Positions 7,442 to 15,262 of a stretch of DNA of 32,662 nt are shown in pieces (within the stretch, counting starts at the first letter, position 1; every line of letters begins with the position of its first letter). The translations under genes and the position numbers were made by a program. Source of the stretch: Sphingopyxis sp. (lineage in GTDB: Bacteria > Pseudomonadota > Alphaproteobacteria > Sphingomonadales > Sphingomonadaceae). The DNA lies in contig NZ_JAEMQX010000036.1 in the NCBI RefSeq assembly GCF_016463645.1, forward strand, positions 1-32,662. The letters run 5' to 3'. The notes beneath the pieces are model-generated. The model saw only the letters and a program-made list of their open reading frames with translations. It was not told the origin of the DNA and did not search any database.

Positions 7442-8788
7442 TCAGACCCGCATCAGCAGATGTTCGCGCTCCCAGCTCGACACCACCGACTGATAGTTGA
7501 ACAGCTCGTGATCCTTCACCGCGAAGAAGATTTCGAAGAAATCGTCGCCGAGCAGGTTGCGGACCTTCTTGCACGAGGCGAAGCGGTCGAGCGCCGCCTC
7601 GAGCGTGCGCGGCAGGGTGCGCGCACGGTTATACGCGCTGCCGATGATCGGCTTGGGCGGCACCATGCGGTCGACCATGCCGATATAGCCGCAGACGAGC
7701 GACGCGGCGATCGCCAGATACGGGTTGGAATCGGCGCCGGGCAGGCGGTTTTCGACGCGCCGGTTGTTCTTGTCCGACACCGGAACGCGAAAGCCGCACG
7801 ACCGGTTGTCAACGCCCCACTGGACGTTGATCGGTGCCGCGCTGTCGGGGCGCATACGGCGGAAGCTGTTCACATTCGGCGCCCACATCGGCGAGATTTG
7901 CGGCATGAAGCGAATGAGGCCGGCGACATAGGAGCGGAAGGCCGCGCTGTCGCGGCCGTTGGCGGTCGAGAACAGGTTTCGGCCCGTCGTGGCGTCGACG
8001 ACGGACTGGTGAATATGCATCGCGCTGCCCGGCTGGCCCGCCATCGGGTTCGCCATGAAGGTCGCGTAGACATCGTGTTGTTTGGCGACGTTACGCACGA
8101 CGCGCTTGAACAGGAACACCTCGTCGGCGAGCCGCAGCGGATCGCCATGCTCGAAATTCACCTCGAGCTGCGCGGCGCCCATTTCGTGGATCATCGTGTC
8201 GATATCGAGCCCCATCAGCTCGCAATCGTCATAGATGTGGTCGATGATATCCTCATATTCGTTCATCGCCTCGAGCCCGTAGGGCTGGCTCGCGCTCTCG
8301 CTGCGCCCCGACTGGCCGACGGGCGGGGCGAGCGGGAAATCGGGATCGGCATTCTGCGAGACGAGATAGAATTCGACCTCGGGTGCGATGATGGGCTTCC
8401 AGCCCTTCTCCTCATAGAGATTGAGCACCTTCTTGAGGATCGTCCGCGGCGCGATATCGACCTCGGTCCCGTCGCCGTTGAAGGCGTCGGCGATCACGAA
8501 GGCGGTCGGCGAGGTGAAGCCGGGCGCGACACAGATCGTTTCAGGGTCGGCGATCAGATATTTGTCGGGATCCTTGTCCCAGATATCGTCGATATCCTCG
8601 GGATAATGGCCATCGATCGTGCAGATGAAGACACTGCCGGGGATACGGAGCGACTTGTCCTTTACCGAAGAGAGGAATTTCCGGGCCGGCAATACCTTGC
8701 CGCGCTGAACCCCGTTGATGTCGGGAACGATACATTCGACTTCGTCGATTTTATGGTCGCTGATCCATTGTTCCAGATTGACTGACAT
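7442..8788 (-). CDS. Glutamine synthetase family ligase (second PuuA-like paralogue)
   Basis: A 448-residue GS-fold enzyme and first gene of the leftward polyamine run. It shows APEVEFYL (Glu137, Glu139), HEMGAAQLEVNF, PGSAMHIHQSV with the HIH at 258-260, NSFRRMRPDSAAPINVQWG, and the C-terminal VENRLPGADSNPYLAIA. The last blocks fit the gamma-glutamyl-polyamine synthetase group better than GlnA. The ATG at 8788 (MSVNLEQW) has a G-rich GGGGGC immediately upstream, and the GS N-domain begins right there; the longer open frame is not GS-like. It shares a 163-base divergent promoter region with the omega-aminotransferase gene. It may accept a different amine than the 3423-4814 enzyme, or the pair may split the pathway by affinity. 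This is inferred. Confidence 0.87.
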   Translation of the reverse strand: MSVNLEQWISDHKIDEVECIVPDINGVQRGKVLPARKFLSSVKDKSLRIPGSVFICTIDGHYPEDIDDIWDKDPDKYLIADPETICVAPGFTSPTAFVIADAFNGDGTEVDIAPRTILKKVLNLYEEKGWKPIIAPEVEFYLVSQNADPDFPLAPPVGQSGRSESASQPYGLEAMNEYEDIIDHIYDDCELMGLDIDTMIHEMGAAQLEVNFEHGDPLRLADEVFLFKRVVRNVAKQHDVYATFMANPMAGQPGSAMHIHQSVVDATTGRNLFSTANGRDSAAFRSYVAGLIRFMPQISPMWAPNVNSFRRMRPDSAAPINVQWGVDNRSCGFRVPVSDKNNRRVENRLPGADSNPYLAIAASLVCGYIGMVDRMVPPKPIIGSAYNRARTLPRTLEAALDRFASCKKVRNLLGDDFFEIFFAVKDHELFNYQSVVSSWEREHLLMRV

Positions 8789-8866
8789 GCGCCCCCGATT
8801 GGGCCGAGGAGTCGGCCCGTTGTGGAGAGGGGAGCGTATCGCAAGCTTGAGCCAAGCGCCAGAGGG

Positions 8867-8880
8867 GGCCGTTAACGGCC
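8867..8880. promoter_or_regulatory. 14-bp perfect palindrome in the divergent polyamine promoter region
   Basis: GGCCGTTAACGGCC is a perfect 14-base palindrome. It lies about 80 bases from the start codon on each side, in the gap between the leftward GS-like gene and the rightward aminotransferase gene. Its position suits an operator bound by a dimeric regulator controlling both directions. It does not resemble the AT-rich E. coli PuuR site. No regulator gene is adjacent in the window. Confidence 0.4.
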
Positions 8881-8951
8881 ATTTTCGGCATTGCCAGCGG
8901 CGAGACGGCCCGTCAGATTGCGAAGGGAGCAGCGAAGGGAGATCGGCGGTT

Positions 8952-10268
8952 ATGAAAGGTGACAACGACCAGCTGGCCAGCTTCTGGATGCCATTCACCG
9001 CCAACCGTTCGTACAAGGCGCATCCGCGGCAGCTCGTCTCGGCGAACGGCATGTATTATCAGTCGGGTGACGGGCGGCAGGTTCTCGACGGCACGTCGGG
9101 TCTCTGGTGCAGCAACGCCGGCCATTGCCGTCCCGAGATCACCGAGGCGATTGCGAAGGCCGCGGCCACGCTCGATTTCGCGCCGACCTTCCAGCTCGGT
9201 CACCCGCTGCCGTTCGAGCTGGCGCAGCGCCTCGCGGCGCTCATGCCCGAGGGGCTCGACCGCATCTTCTTCACCAACAGCGGATCGGAGTCGGTTGATA
9301 CGGCGCTCAAGATCGCGCTCAATATACAGCGTGCGAAGGGCCAGGGCACGCGGACGCGGCTGATCGGGCGCGAGCGCGGCTATCATGGCACCGGCTTCGG
9401 CGGGATCAGCGTCGGGGGGCTCGTCAACAATCGCCGCGCCTTTGGCGGCGGGCTACCCGGCGTCGATCACCTCCGGCACACGCACGATACCGAACGCAAT
9501 GCCTTCGCACGCGGCTTCCCGCAGCATGGCGCCGAACTGGCCGACGACCTCCAGCGCCTCGTCGATCTGCACGGTGCGGAGACGATCGCGGCGGTCATAG
9601 TCGAACCGATGGCGGGCTCGACGGGCGTACTCATTCCGCCCGTCGGCTATCTGCAGCGGCTGCGCGGGATTTGCGACCGGTACGGGATCATCCTGATTTT
9701 CGACGAGGTTATAACGGCCTTTGGCCGCGTCGGCGCGGCGACAGCATCGGAAGCCTGGGGCGTGACGCCCGACATCGTCACGATGGCGAAAGGGCTCACC
9801 AACGCGGCGGTGCCGATGGGCGCGGTCGCGGTGAAGCGAGAGTTCCACGACGCGGTGATCGAGAGCGTGCCGGGAGGGATCGAGCTGTTTCACGGCTACA
9901 CCTATTCGGGACATCCGCTTGCAAGCGCAGCGGGGCTTGCGACGCTCGACCTTTACGCCCGCGACGGGCTGTTCGACCGGGCAAATGCGCTGGCGGGCTA
10001 TTGGGAAGAGACCGCGCACGCCCTCAAGGGCCGGCGCCACATCGTCGACATCCGCACGATCGGGCTGGTCGCGGGCATCGAACTCGAGCCGCGTCCCGGC
10101 GCACCGACCGCGCGTGCGATGGAACTGTTTCATGCCTGCTTCGACAATGGCCTGCTCGTCCGCGCGACGGGCGACATCATTGCGCTGTCCCCGCCGCTGA
10201 TCGTCGAGAAAAGCCAGATAGACGAAATGTTCGGAAAGATCGCCGATCTGCTCGATGCGATCGATTAG
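8952..10268 (+). CDS. Omega-amino acid (beta-alanine):pyruvate aminotransferase
   Basis: A 438-residue class III PLP aminotransferase. The N-terminal FWMPFTANRSY, the block TLDFAPTFQLGHPLPFELA and FFTNSGSES closely match the beta-alanine:pyruvate aminotransferases of Pseudomonas (BauA group). Members move an omega-amino group from beta-alanine, GABA, putrescine or related amines to pyruvate. The PLP aspartate is Asp251 (IFDEVITAFGR) and the Schiff-base lysine Lys280 (MAKGLTNAA). The ATG at 8952 has GGGAG about 11 bases upstream; the longer open frame runs into the opposite gene and is rejected. It is divergent from the polyamine run, which suggests shared control and a role in the last steps of amine breakdown. 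The exact amine donor cannot be told from sequence. Confidence 0.88.
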   Translation: MKGDNDQLASFWMPFTANRSYKAHPRQLVSANGMYYQSGDGRQVLDGTSGLWCSNAGHCRPEITEAIAKAAATLDFAPTFQLGHPLPFELAQRLAALMPEGLDRIFFTNSGSESVDTALKIALNIQRAKGQGTRTRLIGRERGYHGTGFGGISVGGLVNNRRAFGGGLPGVDHLRHTHDTERNAFARGFPQHGAELADDLQRLVDLHGAETIAAVIVEPMAGSTGVLIPPVGYLQRLRGICDRYGIILIFDEVITAFGRVGAATASEAWGVTPDIVTMAKGLTNAAVPMGAVAVKREFHDAVIESVPGGIELFHGYTYSGHPLASAAGLATLDLYARDGLFDRANALAGYWEETAHALKGRRHIVDIRTIGLVAGIELEPRPGAPTARAMELFHACFDNGLLVRATGDIIALSPPLIVEKSQIDEMFGKIADLLDAID

Positions 10269-11491
10269 CCTGCAAGCGGAAAAGTCACCGAAACCTTCGT
10301 GCCCTTGCCGAGCTCGCTTTCGATATCGAGCTGCCCCTGGTGACGCTCGCTGATATGCTTGACGATCGCGAGGCCAAGCCCGGTTCCGCCGACCGAGCGG
10401 CTGCGGGCTTCATCGACGCGATAGAAGCGTTCGGTCAGGCGCGGCAGATGGTCGGGCGCGATACCGTCGCCCTCGTCGCTGACCGACAGGCGAACGCGCC
10501 GGCCTTCACGCGCCAGTTCGACCGTTACGGGCGTCCCCGCGCGGCCATATTTCATCGCGTTCGAGATGATATTGTGCGCGAGCTGGCCGAGCTGTGCCTC
10601 GTCGCCCAGTATCGGCTGCTTTTCGTCGCCAAGCTTCGCGACAATATCGATCGGCCGCGCGGCTTCACTGTCCTTTAGCTGCGCGATCGTGCCGCGGACG
10701 ATCGCGGTGAAATCGACGGGCGTCGTCGGGCGGCGAAAGCGGTCGGCCTCGACCCGCGAAATCGAAAGCAGATCGATCACCAGTTGCTGCATCCGCCCCG
10801 CTTCGCGCTCGATGATCGCGAGGAAGCGGCTGCGGGTCGGGGCGTCGGTGTCGCCGTTCATGTCCTGCAGCGTCTCGACATAGCCAAGGATCGCAGCCAG
10901 CGGCGTGCGCAGTTCATGGCTTGCATTGGCGACGAAATCCGAGCGCATGCGGTCGGCGGCGTCGATCGCCGAATGATCCGAAAGGACGATGATCCGCTGC
11001 CCGCCCGACAGGACGGCGATCCGCATGGTCCAGCGTTGGCCGGGCCGGGGAAAATCGACGAGGTTGATCGTTTCGAGCGGGCCGTCGTCGTTGATGCGCG
11101 AAAGCCATTCGGCGGCTGCGGGATGGCGAATCGCCGTCCGGATGTCGGCGCCGACGATATGGCGCCCGAGCAGCCGGATCGCCGCGTCGTTGGCGATCGT
11201 GACGATATTGTCGGCAACGCCGAGAAGCGGGTCCTTCTCCTGATCGACCAGCCGCGCGAAGTCGGGATGACGGAGCAAGGATACCGGCTGCGGCGCCTCG
11301 GCGGATGGCGCGGAACCTTGCGCATCGGGCAGGGAGGCGGGAAGCGCGCCGTAAACTGTCCCGGCGGCGATGAAACCCGCGATCAGCATCATCGCGATCG
11401 ACAGCGGGTCGCCGCCCGCCAGCGCGGCAAAGATCGCCACGATAGCGACCAGCGTCAGGGCGATGACGAGGCTGGACAGACGATCGAACAT
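10265..11491 (-). CDS. phoR: PhoR-like membrane sensor histidine kinase
   Basis: A 408-residue HisKA kinase. Two N-terminal membrane helices (about 8-27 and 30-49) with almost no periplasmic loop are followed by a PAS-like region (about 78-175) and then ANASHELRTPLAAILGYVETL with phospho-acceptor His192. The N-box is HNIISNAMKYG (Asn311), and the G-boxes are DEGDGI (339-344) and GGTGLGL (368-374). This short-loop, PAS-bearing layout is that of PhoR, the phosphate-starvation kinase. The pst-phoU-phoB genes that usually follow phoR are not here, so the kinase is an orphan in this window and the phosphate role is inferred. ATG at 11491 was chosen because upstream residues are Arg-rich and non-conserved. 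Its TAA overlaps the stop of the convergent aminotransferase gene. Confidence 0.82.
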   Translation of the reverse strand: MFDRLSSLVIALTLVAIVAIFAALAGGDPLSIAMMLIAGFIAAGTVYGALPASLPDAQGSAPSAEAPQPVSLLRHPDFARLVDQEKDPLLGVADNIVTIANDAAIRLLGRHIVGADIRTAIRHPAAAEWLSRINDDGPLETINLVDFPRPGQRWTMRIAVLSGGQRIIVLSDHSAIDAADRMRSDFVANASHELRTPLAAILGYVETLQDMNGDTDAPTRSRFLAIIEREAGRMQQLVIDLLSISRVEADRFRRPTTPVDFTAIVRGTIAQLKDSEAARPIDIVAKLGDEKQPILGDEAQLGQLAHNIISNAMKYGRAGTPVTVELAREGRRVRLSVSDEGDGIAPDHLPRLTERFYRVDEARSRSVGGTGLGLAIVKHISERHQGQLDIESELGKGTKVSVTFPLAG

Positions 11492-11640
11492 GCGCCGTCG
11501 GCGTCGCACGAAGCGAGGGATTCGCGCAAGCGGCTTTGCGCGTGTTAAGGCTTTGACCTGGCATGTCCCAAAGCGGGAAGGCACGTGTGACGACCGGTGT
11601 TTTGCTTTTCCTTGAAGCATCATTGCGTTATGCGCCGGCC

Positions 11641-12054
11641 ATGGAAAACAGCGACATTCCCACCGGGCAAGCCGACGAAACGGGCGAAGCCGTTCCGTCC
11701 CGCCGCAGGATGCTGGCGCTCGGTGCGGCCGGCGTCTCGGCCGCAATGACGATCCGCCCCGCCTTTGCGCAGACCGCGGTCTCGGTCATGAACTGCCAGA
11801 TTCCCGTGCCGGGCCCGACGGAGGCCGGCAAATATATCGACGCCGCGGGAAAACTGGTGCCCCCGGGGACCAAGGGCGCGTTTCCCGGATCGGTTCGTCC
11901 GTTCACGGGCGAGGAAGTGAAGCGCGCTTTTCGTGGCCAGTCGCTGCCCGGCACGACCTACAACCAGTCGCAAGCCTATCTTCAGTATATCCGGCGCTTG
12001 CAGGCAGGGCAGAGCGGCTTTACCTGTTTCGCATCGATTACGATGTCGCGCTGA
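11641..12054 (+). CDS. Small twin-arginine-signal protein, function unknown
   Basis: 137 residues. A Tat signal is clear: SRRRMLALGAAGVSAAM, ending in a likely cleavage site AFA before QTA. The exported part would be about 90-95 residues, with two cysteines (in VMNCQIPVPG and GFTCFAS) and a Gly/Pro-rich middle (LVPPGTKGAFPGSVRPFTG). I do not recognise a family. The start at 11641 places the signal peptide about 20 residues into the protein; no strong ribosome-binding site is visible. It is divergent from the histidine kinase and 57 bases upstream of the FAH-family gene, with which it may form an operon. The Tat machinery genes are also in this window, at 30120-31572. Codon use looks normal for the region. 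Confidence 0.72.
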   Translation: MENSDIPTGQADETGEAVPSRRRMLALGAAGVSAAMTIRPAFAQTAVSVMNCQIPVPGPTEAGKYIDAAGKLVPPGTKGAFPGSVRPFTGEEVKRAFRGQSLPGTTYNQSQAYLQYIRRLQAGQSGFTCFASITMSR

Positions 12055-12111
12055 TGATCGCTCCCGCTGGCGATGACGGTTTCAGCCGCATCGTCAGACA
12101 AGGGAGTTTTC

Positions 12112-13113
12112 GTGAAACTAGCTTCGTTGAAGAGTGGCCGTGACGGCCGTCTGGTCGTCGTTTCGGACGATCTCGCCTGGTATGCCGACGCTGCACAGAT
12201 CGCGCCGACGATGCAGGCGGCGCTCGACAATTGGGCCTATGCCGCGCCGCGGCTCTCCGCGCTCGCCGAAGACCTGAATCACGACGCCATTCCGAAAGAA
12301 CGTTTCCACGAGCGCGACGCGGCCTCGCCGTTGCCGCGCGCCTATCAATGGGCCGACGGCAGCGCCTATGTGAACCATGTCGCGCTGGTCCGGCAGGCAC
12401 GCGGTGCCGAAATGCCCGACAGCTTCTGGCACGATCCGCTGATGTACCAGGGCGGCAGCGACGCGTTTCTGGCTCCCCGCGATCCGATCCCGCTCGGCGA
12501 TCCCGCCTGGGGGTGCGACATGGAGGCGGAAGTGGTCGTGGTGACGGGCGACGTGTCCGCAGGGATCGACCCGATCGCGGCGCGCGACAGGATCCTGCTC
12601 GTCGGGCTGACCAACGACGTTTCCCTGCGCGGTCTGATCCCCGCGGAACTCGCCAAGGGTTTCGGCTTTTTCCAGTCGAAGCCATCGAGCGCGATGTCGC
12701 CGGTGTTCGTGACTCCCGAAGCGCTCGGCGATCGCTGGAAGGACGGCAAGCTGCACGGCACGTTGTCGGTCGACCTCAACGGCGAGCCGCTGGGCCGCGC
12801 CGATGCCGGAGTCGACATGACCTTCGATTTCGGCGCGCTGATCGCGCACGCCGCGAAGACGCGTGACCTGGGCGCGGGCACGATCATCGGGTCTGGCACC
12901 GTGTCGAACCGCGATGCCGACGGTGGCCCCGGCAAGCCGATCAGCGAGGGCGGGCTGGGCTATAGCTGCCTTGCCGAAGTGCGGACCGTCGAGACGATCC
13001 AGCAAGGCGAACCGAAGACCTCGTTCATGCAAAAGGGCGACACGGTCCGGATCTGGATGGACGACGAGCGCCACCACAGCATTTTCGGCGCGATCGAACA
13101 GAGCATCGGCTGA
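12112..13113 (+). CDS. Fumarylacetoacetate hydrolase (FAH) family protein
   Basis: A 333-residue FAH-superfamily protein; members cleave C-C bonds or hydrate/isomerise beta-diketo acids with a divalent metal. Likely metal ligands are Glu138 and Glu140 in CDMEAEVVVV and Asp169 in LTNDVSLR. KPSSAMSPVFVTPEALG and the late ISEGGLGYSCLAE are also typical of the family. The GTG at 12112 is preferred over the upstream ATG (12073) because AAGGGAG lies five bases before it. The aspartate that in animal FAH sits in the YTDFYSS loop seems to be replaced by Asn89 in SAYVNHV; my alignment there is only approximate. The substrate is unknown. It could act in aromatic amino-acid breakdown, but no homogentisate gene is nearby. 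Transcription ends at the 13118-13149 hairpin. Confidence 0.85.
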   Translation: MKLASLKSGRDGRLVVVSDDLAWYADAAQIAPTMQAALDNWAYAAPRLSALAEDLNHDAIPKERFHERDAASPLPRAYQWADGSAYVNHVALVRQARGAEMPDSFWHDPLMYQGGSDAFLAPRDPIPLGDPAWGCDMEAEVVVVTGDVSAGIDPIAARDRILLVGLTNDVSLRGLIPAELAKGFGFFQSKPSSAMSPVFVTPEALGDRWKDGKLHGTLSVDLNGEPLGRADAGVDMTFDFGALIAHAAKTRDLGAGTIIGSGTVSNRDADGGPGKPISEGGLGYSCLAEVRTVETIQQGEPKTSFMQKGDTVRIWMDDERHHSIFGAIEQSIG

Positions 13114-13117
13114 CAGA

Positions 13118-13149
13118 AAAAGAGGGCGGAACTGCTCCCGCCCTCTTTT
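13118..13149. terminator. Bidirectional Rho-independent terminator
   Basis: AAAAGAGGGCGG (13118-13129) and CCGCCCTCTTTT (13138-13149) form a perfect 12-bp stem with an 8-base loop. The A-tract on one side and T-tract on the other make it symmetric. It starts four bases after the stop of the FAH-family gene and lies 25 bases beyond the stop of the convergent tadC gene, so it can stop transcription from both. Confidence 0.9.
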
Positions 13150-13173
13150 CGATCAGGAGTTGGCGATCCGGCG

Positions 13174-14220
13174 TCAGCCCTTGCCACCGAAGCTGCCGCC
13201 GGACATCGCGTCGCTGAGCGAACATGCCGCCGGGCCCAGAATGACGATGAACAGCACCGGCAGGATGAACAGGATGAGCGGCACCGTCATGATCGCCGGT
13301 AGGCGTGCGGCCTTTTCCTCGGCGCGCATCATGCGCTCGTTGCGGAACTCGGCGGAGAGCACGCGAAGCGCGCTGGCGAGCGGGGTGCCATATTTCTCGG
13401 TCTGGATCATGGTGGTCACCACGCCCTTCACCGATTCCAGATTCACGCGATAGGCGAAATTCTCGAAAGCCTGCCGGCGCTCCGTCAGGAAGCCGAGTTC
13501 GATCGAGGTCAGAGCAAACTCTTCGCCGAGTTCGGGATAGGCGCGGCCCAGTTCCTTGGATACGCGGGCAAAGGCGGAGTCGACCGTCAGACCGGCTTCG
13601 GCGCAGATGACAAGCAGATCGAGGGCATCGGGAAGGCCCTTGCGGATCGCGTCGGTGCGCTTCTGCCGCATATTGTCGACAAAAAGGTCGGGTGCCTTGT
13701 AGCCGAGGAGCAGGGCGCCCATCGTGAAGCCCGAACGCTTGAACGACGTCAGGTCGGGCCACATGTCGACCCAGTAGATCAGAAAGATGGCGAGACCGCC
13801 GAAAACGATCGGCAGGACCATGCGTCCGAAAATAACCGCAACCGCAAGATCCTTCGACCGGATACCCGCCTGCGCCAGCTTTTGCTGGACTTCCTTCACC
13901 TGGCTTTCCTGCAGGACCTGCAGCCGTCCGAGGAAGCTCCGCATCTTGTCGGCGGTCTGGTTCTTGCGGACCAGCCGCGCGCGGCGTTTCGCCGTCGAAG
14001 CGGTAATGCCCGCCTTCAACTGCTCGCGACGATCATTCAGCGCCTTGACGCGCTTGGTCATCGGATTGCGGACCGTCATTGTATTGTAGATCGCGAACAG
14101 CACGGCGAAAACGCCGACGGCCGCGAGCAGGGTGCCGACCCAGATGACGTCGATGCCGAGCAGCGTCGGTCCCTGCGGAGCGCCGGTAAAAGCCGAAGAA
14201 AGAAGGAGGCTGCTGTTCAC
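13174..14220 (-). CDS. tadC: Tad pilus inner-membrane platform protein TadC
   Basis: A 348-residue GspF/T2SSF-family protein that, with TadB, forms the inner-membrane platform of the Flp/Tad pilus. Membrane segments are visible near residues 24-45, at about 130-155 (VLPIVFGGLAIFLIYWVDMW) and near 310-332 (VPLILFILPVLFIVILGPAA). Between them is the T2SSF helix bundle with DALDLLVICAEAGLTVDSAF and the ELGFLTERRQAFENFA block. The start is a GTG (14220), 13 bases after the tadB stop, with a weak GGGGC upstream. It is the last gene of the operon and ends at the shared bidirectional terminator. The tadD lipoprotein gene that often follows is absent. Confidence 0.88.
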   Translation of the reverse strand: MNSSLLLSSAFTGAPQGPTLLGIDVIWVGTLLAAVGVFAVLFAIYNTMTVRNPMTKRVKALNDRREQLKAGITASTAKRRARLVRKNQTADKMRSFLGRLQVLQESQVKEVQQKLAQAGIRSKDLAVAVIFGRMVLPIVFGGLAIFLIYWVDMWPDLTSFKRSGFTMGALLLGYKAPDLFVDNMRQKRTDAIRKGLPDALDLLVICAEAGLTVDSAFARVSKELGRAYPELGEEFALTSIELGFLTERRQAFENFAYRVNLESVKGVVTTMIQTEKYGTPLASALRVLSAEFRNERMMRAEEKAARLPAIMTVPLILFILPVLFIVILGPAACSLSDAMSGGSFGGKG

Positions 14221-14233
14221 TGTCTATGCCCCA

Positions 14234-15205
14234 TCAGATTTCGAAGCTGATCATTTTGGCCATGATGCCGGCCCCGATGCTCATCCAGATCAGGCCCCCG
14301 ATCCCGGCGATGATGAGCCGCTGTTCGGTAAAAAAGCCTTCGAGGTAACTCGGGTTCACCGACCAGACGACGCCGAACACGAAGAAGGGAAGCGCGCCGA
14401 CGATATAGGCAGAGGCTTTCGCTTCCGACGACATGGCGCGGATCTTGAGCTTCATCTGGGCGCGTTTGCGCAGAACGTCGGAGAGGTTGGCGAGCGTCTC
14501 GGCCAGATTGCCGCCCGTTTCGCGCTGGATCTGGATCGTGATGCAGAAAAACTGGAACTCGGGCGTGCCGAGCATCTCCGCCGATTCCTGCAACGCCGCT
14601 TCCATCGTGTTGCCGATACGGATGCGTTCGACAACGCCCTTGAACTCCTCGCCGACGGCGCCGGGAAGCTCCTGGCTCACGACCTGAAATGTTTCGGTGA
14701 CCGGAAGACCCGACCGCAAGCCGCGGACAAGGAGATCGATCGCGTCGGGGAAACGGCTGTTGAACTGCGTGACCCGTTTTTTGATCGCCATGCCGACGAC
14801 GAGATAGGGCAGGCCCAGGCTCAGCAGCAATCCAACCAGACCGGCCATCAGGAACGGCGCCCGCACGATCAGCATGCCGCCGGTCGCGATGACGAAAATG
14901 ATCATCGACGCGAACATATACTGGGTCAGCGTCCAGCTCTTGCCGGTCCGGCGCAGACGCTTTTCGAGTTCTTCGCGGCGCGGCAGCAACTCGGTCAGGG
15001 ACGAATTGCCCTGGCTGCCGCCCGCCTGGATGGTCTTGCGCATCTGCGCCGCCACGACCGCCTCGGTCGAAGCGGCATGCCGATCCTTGACCGACGCCAA
15101 TCGCCGCGACTTCGCCTTGCCGGACGACGGTCCACCCAGCAGAATGACGAGGAGGGCGAAGGCCAGAAAGGCCCCGGCGATGATAAGGATGACTGGCAGA
15201 TTCAT
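14234..15205 (-). CDS. tadB: Tad pilus inner-membrane platform protein TadB
   Basis: A 323-residue T2SSF-domain protein that pairs with TadC. A first membrane helix (VILIIAGAFLAFALLVILLGG) is followed by a charged cytoplasmic stretch, two adjacent helices at about 92-130, and the T2SSF bundle with FPDAIDLLVRGLRSGLPVTETF and FFCITIQIQRETGGNLAETL, both diagnostic for TadB. Two more helices end the protein (AYIVGALPFFVFGVVWSV and IAGIGGLIWMSIGAGIMAKM). The usual upstream partner, the CpaF/TadA ATPase gene, is missing: only 57 bases separate tadB from cpaE. No strong ribosome-binding site is seen before the ATG. Confidence 0.9.
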   Translation of the reverse strand: MNLPVILIIAGAFLAFALLVILLGGPSSGKAKSRRLASVKDRHAASTEAVVAAQMRKTIQAGGSQGNSSLTELLPRREELEKRLRRTGKSWTLTQYMFASMIIFVIATGGMLIVRAPFLMAGLVGLLLSLGLPYLVVGMAIKKRVTQFNSRFPDAIDLLVRGLRSGLPVTETFQVVSQELPGAVGEEFKGVVERIRIGNTMEAALQESAEMLGTPEFQFFCITIQIQRETGGNLAETLANLSDVLRKRAQMKLKIRAMSSEAKASAYIVGALPFFVFGVVWSVNPSYLEGFFTEQRLIIAGIGGLIWMSIGAGIMAKMISFEI

Positions 15206-15262
15206 GGTCAGCTGGTGTCCGCTTCTATCGCTTCAGGACGTGCCGGCGCGTCGGGCGCGCCG

